DNA from: JBFWNZ01 sp050250795
GTDB lineage: Bacteria > Pseudomonadota > Alphaproteobacteria > UBA8366
DNA length: 8,536 nucleotides
NCBI GenBank assembly: GCA_050250795.1
Contig: JBFWNZ010000155.1
Coordinates: 1 to 8,536 of the forward strand
Direction of reading: 5' to 3'
Shown: in pieces, positions 5,790 to 8,536 of the stretch
How positions within the stretch are numbered: position 1 is the stretch's first letter
Layout: each line of letters opens with the position of its first letter
Position numbers and translations under genes: made by a program
The notes under the pieces: generated by a model
Seen by the model: only the letters and a program-made list of their open reading frames with translations
The model's database searches: none
What the model was told of the DNA's origin: nothing

Positions 5790-7817
5790 ATGTTCGACCG
5801 CATCCTGATCGCCAATCGCGGCGAGATCGCCTGCCGGATCGCGCGGACCTGCCGCCGTCTGGGTATTGCGAGCGCCGCCGTATACTCCGATGCCGATGCC
5901 GGCGCGCGCCATGTCGCGGCGGCGGATGAAGCCTGGGCCATCGGCGGTGCGGCGCCGCAGGAAAGTTATCTTGCCGTCGACCGTATCCTTGCAGCGGCGA
6001 AAGCCAGCGGTGCCCAGGCGGTCCATCCGGGTTACGGCTTCCTCTCGGAGAATGCGGATTTTGCCGAGGCCTGTGCGGCGGCCGGGCTGGTGTTCATCGG
6101 GCCGCCGCCCGCGGCGATCCGCGCCATGGGATCGAAGAGCGCCGCCAAGCGGCTGATGGAAGATGCCGGCGTGCCCCTGGTGCCGGGCTATCATGGCGAG
6201 GATCAGGACCCGGACCGGCTGGCGGCCGAGGCGGCCAGGATCGGATATCCCGTGTTGATCAAGGCGTCGGCAGGCGGTGGCGGCAAGGGCATGCGCATGG
6301 TCGCCGAGGCCGAGGCCTTTCCCGCCGCGCTGGAGAGCGCCCGGCGCGAGGCGCGCGCGGCGTTCGGCGATCCGCATGTGCTGGTGGAGAAGTACCTGAC
6401 GCGGGCGCGGCATGTGGAGGTGCAGGTCTTTGCCGACGGCCATGGCAATGTCGTGCATCTGTTCGAGCGCGACTGCTCCATCCAGCGCCGCCATCAGAAG
6501 GTGGTCGAGGAGGCGCCGGCGCCGGGCCTGTCCGACTCCGTCCGAACGGCCATGACGGACGCGGCCCTCGCGGCGGCGCGGGCCGTCGGCTATGTCAACG
6601 CCGGGACCGTGGAGTTCATTCTCGATGCCGACCGCGAGGACGATCCCGGCGGCTTCTATTTCATGGAGATGAATACGCGGTTGCAGGTCGAGCACCCGGT
6701 GACGGAGGCGATTACCGGCATCGATCTGGTCGAATGGCAGATCCGGATCGCCGCCGGGGCGCCGTTGCCGATGCGGCAGCAGGATATTCAGGCGCATGGT
6801 CACGCGATCGAGGTCCGGCTCTATGCCGAGGATCCGGCCCGCGATTTCCTGCCCCAGACCGGCCGCCTGCTGCGTTTCGATCTGCCGGAGACGATGGATG
6901 TGCGGGTCGATGCCGGAGTCGGCGCCGGCGATGCGGTGACGGCCTTCTACGATCCGATGATCGCCAAGCTCGTCGTCGCAGGGCCGGACCGTGAGGCTGC
7001 TGTTCTCCGGCTACGGGCCGCATTGGCGCAGACCCGGCTCGCCGGCCTTCGCACGAACCGCGATTTTCTGCTGGCCACGGCGCGCCATCCCGATTTTCTT
7101 GCGGGACCGGTCGATACCGGCTTCATCGAGGCGCGGAAGGCCGCCCTGCTGCCTGCGGATGGGGGAGCGGATGGCGATGACGGCTTTGCGCTGGCCGCGC
7201 TGGCCGACCAGTTGCTTCGCGAGCAGGTTGCCGGGATGGCGGGCATCGGCGCCGATCCATGGTCGCCCTGGCGGCGCACCGATGGCTGGCGATTGAACGG
7301 GCGCGGCCATGTCGCGATTGCGCTACGCGAAGGAGAGCGAACCGTTGCGCTGCGGTTGCGCAGCCTGGATTCGGACGCCTGGGAGATATCCTTGCCGGAT
7401 CGTGTCTCGGTCGCATCGGGCGCGCTGGATGAGGCGGGGAGGCTGACCGCCGCGATCGACGGCCGTCGCATGGCGGCGCTGGCCGTGTCCGACGGGTCGG
7501 TTCTGCACCTGGCGACAGCGGACTGGACCCGCAGTTTTCACCGCATCGCTGCGTTCGATGCGGATGCGGCGGACACGGCGGCGGGCGGGCGCCTGACCGC
7601 GCCGATGCCGGGCAGGGTCATCGCGGTCTCGGTGCAGGCCGGCGATCGGGTGCGCCGGGGTCAGACATTGCTGGTTCTGGAGGCGATGAAGATGGAGCAC
7701 GGTATCGCGGCGCCGGGCGATGGGCGCGTCGCGCGGCTGCATGCCGCCACCGGAGACCAGGTGGAGGAGGGCGCCTTGCTGGTTGAATTCGAGGCTGCCG
7801 GCGAGGGGAGGGCATGA
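5790..7817 (+). CDS. mccA: Methylcrotonoyl-CoA carboxylase, alpha (biotin carboxylase and biotin carrier) subunit
   Basis: This 675-residue protein has the full layout of an acyl-CoA carboxylase alpha chain. The biotin carboxylase N-domain begins MFDRILIANRGEIACRI, with HPGYGFLSEN at 79-88. The ATP-grasp domain has the glycine-rich loop ASAGGGGKGMRM (159-170) and EMNTRLQVEH (293-302). After a less conserved linker, the C-terminal biotinyl domain has APMPGRV (604-610) and EAMKMEH (631-637), where Lys634 should carry biotin. It uses ATP and bicarbonate to make carboxybiotin for transfer by MccB to 3-methylcrotonyl-CoA, in the cytoplasm. Propionyl-CoA carboxylase alpha chains look similar; the HMG-CoA lyase directly downstream and mccB nearby make MCC the better call. 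The start is ATG 5790, preceded by GGGAG at good spacing. The frame is open to 5532, but that part lacks family sequence. The stop overlaps the mvaB start as ATGA. A candidate promoter lies just upstream, so this seems to be the first gene of its operon. Confidence 0.94.
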   Translation: MFDRILIANRGEIACRIARTCRRLGIASAAVYSDADAGARHVAAADEAWAIGGAAPQESYLAVDRILAAAKASGAQAVHPGYGFLSENADFAEACAAAGLVFIGPPPAAIRAMGSKSAAKRLMEDAGVPLVPGYHGEDQDPDRLAAEAARIGYPVLIKASAGGGGKGMRMVAEAEAFPAALESARREARAAFGDPHVLVEKYLTRARHVEVQVFADGHGNVVHLFERDCSIQRRHQKVVEEAPAPGLSDSVRTAMTDAALAAARAVGYVNAGTVEFILDADREDDPGGFYFMEMNTRLQVEHPVTEAITGIDLVEWQIRIAAGAPLPMRQQDIQAHGHAIEVRLYAEDPARDFLPQTGRLLRFDLPETMDVRVDAGVGAGDAVTAFYDPMIAKLVVAGPDREAAVLRLRAALAQTRLAGLRTNRDFLLATARHPDFLAGPVDTGFIEARKAALLPADGGADGDDGFALAALADQLLREQVAGMAGIGADPWSPWRRTDGWRLNGRGHVAIALREGERTVALRLRSLDSDAWEISLPDRVSVASGALDEAGRLTAAIDGRRMAALAVSDGSVLHLATADWTRSFHRIAAFDADAADTAAGGRLTAPMPGRVIAVSVQAGDRVRRGQTLLVLEAMKMEHGIAAPGDGRVARLHAATGDQVEEGALLVEFEAAGEGRA

Positions 7818-8536
7818 GCATGCTGCCTGCACGGGTGCGGATGTTCGAAGTCGGGCCGCGCGACGGACTGCAGAACGAGCCGAAGGCGGTGCCGCTGCCG
7901 GTCAAGGCGGAACTGATCGAGCGACTGGCGAATGCGGGGCTCAAGGCCATCGAGGCAGGAAGTTTCGTCTCGCCGAAATGGGTGCCGCAGATGGCGGATA
8001 CCGCGGAACTGCTGGCCCTGCTGCCGGCGCGGCCGGGCGTGGTCTATTCGGTGCTGACGCCGAACATGACCGGGCTGCAGCGCGCGATTGCCGCCGGGGC
8101 GCGCGAGGTCGCGATCTTCGGGGCCGCGACCGAAAGCTTTTCGCGGCGCAATACCAACTGCTCCATCGAGGAGGGGCTGGCGCGGATGGGCGAGGTGGCG
8201 GCCGCTGCGGCACGCGCCGGAATCCCCGTGCGCGGCTATCTGTCCTGCGTCCTCGGTTGTCCTTATGAGGGGGCGGTCGCGGCCGAGATCGTGGCGCGCG
8301 AAGCGGAGCGCCTGTTCGCGCTCGGCTGTTACGAATTGTCCCTGGGCGACACCATCGGGGTGGGCACGCCGGCCAAGGCGCAGACGCTGATCGATACCGT
8401 GGCGGCGCGCATCCCGCGCGAAAGGCTGGCCGTTCATTTTCACGATACCTATGGTCAGGCGCTGGCCAACATCCTGGCCTGCCTGGAACGGGGGGTCGGG
8501 ACGATCGATTCGTCGGTCGCGGGGCTGGGCGGCTGC
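7814..8536 (+). CDS. mvaB: Hydroxymethylglutaryl-CoA lyase, N-terminal part (truncated by window)
   Basis: The first 241 codons of a gene that continues past the right edge encode a DRE-TIM metallolyase-fold protein. EVGPRDGLQNE at 12-22 supplies the catalytic Arg16 and metal ligand Asp17. EAGSFVSPKWVPQM (47-60) is a typical HMG-CoA lyase segment, GYLSCVLGCPYEG lies at 141-153 and LGDTIGVGTP at 177-186. HFHDTYGQ (208-215) holds the metal-binding histidines, and the window stops exactly on Cys241 of AGLGGC, which aligns with the catalytic cysteine of the family. The enzyme splits HMG-CoA into acetoacetate and acetyl-CoA, the last step of leucine degradation; other names are hmgL and liuE. The start ATG 7814 overlaps the mccA stop (ATGA), with AGGGG five bases upstream; a second ATG at 7820 also has good spacing to GGAGGG. 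Translational coupling with mccA is likely. Confidence 0.95.
   Translation, partial: MSMLPARVRMFEVGPRDGLQNEPKAVPLPVKAELIERLANAGLKAIEAGSFVSPKWVPQMADTAELLALLPARPGVVYSVLTPNMTGLQRAIAAGAREVAIFGAATESFSRRNTNCSIEEGLARMGEVAAAAARAGIPVRGYLSCVLGCPYEGAVAAEIVAREAERLFALGCYELSLGDTIGVGTPAKAQTLIDTVAARIPRERLAVHFHDTYGQALANILACLERGVGTIDSSVAGLGGC

Noticed and set aside
5664..6803. Minus-strand open frame of 379 codons opposite mccA
   Set aside because: It is antisense to a strongly supported biotin carboxylase, with low-complexity Arg/His/Gly-rich sequence and no family signature.

Overview
The window looks like a piece of chromosome from a GC-rich alphaproteobacterium, possibly Rhodospirillales-like. That assignment rests on GC content, codon use, the style of the protein sequences and the leucine-degradation genes, so it is an inference rather than an identification. 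It holds nine supportable genes packed almost end to end. I saw no RNA genes, insertion sequences, CRISPR arrays or phage genes.

Both edges hold genes of leucine/isovalerate catabolism, and both edge genes are cut by the window. At the left edge, on the minus strand, is the first 61 codons of a methylcrotonoyl-CoA carboxylase beta subunit (mccB). At the right, on the plus strand, are the complete biotin-containing alpha subunit (mccA) and the first 241 codons of hydroxymethylglutaryl-CoA lyase (mvaB/liuE). Together, 3-methylcrotonyl-CoA is carboxylated by MccA-MccB and, after a hydratase not seen here, HMG-CoA is split to acetyl-CoA and acetoacetate.

Between these halves, about 5.4 kb on the minus strand carries, in transcription order, a small putatively exported protein of unknown function (5620-5213), two tandem paralogues of the 2-hydroxychromene-2-carboxylate isomerase / kappa-class GST / DsbA-like family (5116-4508 and 4486-3845), a family 2 glycosyltransferase (3848-2889), a class I SAM-dependent methyltransferase (2902-2159) and a glutamine-dependent asparagine synthase-family amidotransferase (2154-232). 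From the second isomerase onward the genes overlap or are separated by a few bases, so they probably form one transcript that also runs into mccB. The glycosyltransferase, methyltransferase and amidotransferase resemble a small glycan or small-molecule decorating cassette; its product cannot be read from the sequence.

The only sizeable intergenic stretch is 5621-5789, a comparatively AT-rich divergent promoter region between the small exported protein and mccA. The main points of interest are the splitting of the MCC subunits onto opposite strands around an unrelated cassette, the diverged tandem isomerase pair, and the uncharacterised glycosyltransferase-methyltransferase-amidotransferase set. 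Nothing here proves a new system, but the cassette is the best candidate for one.
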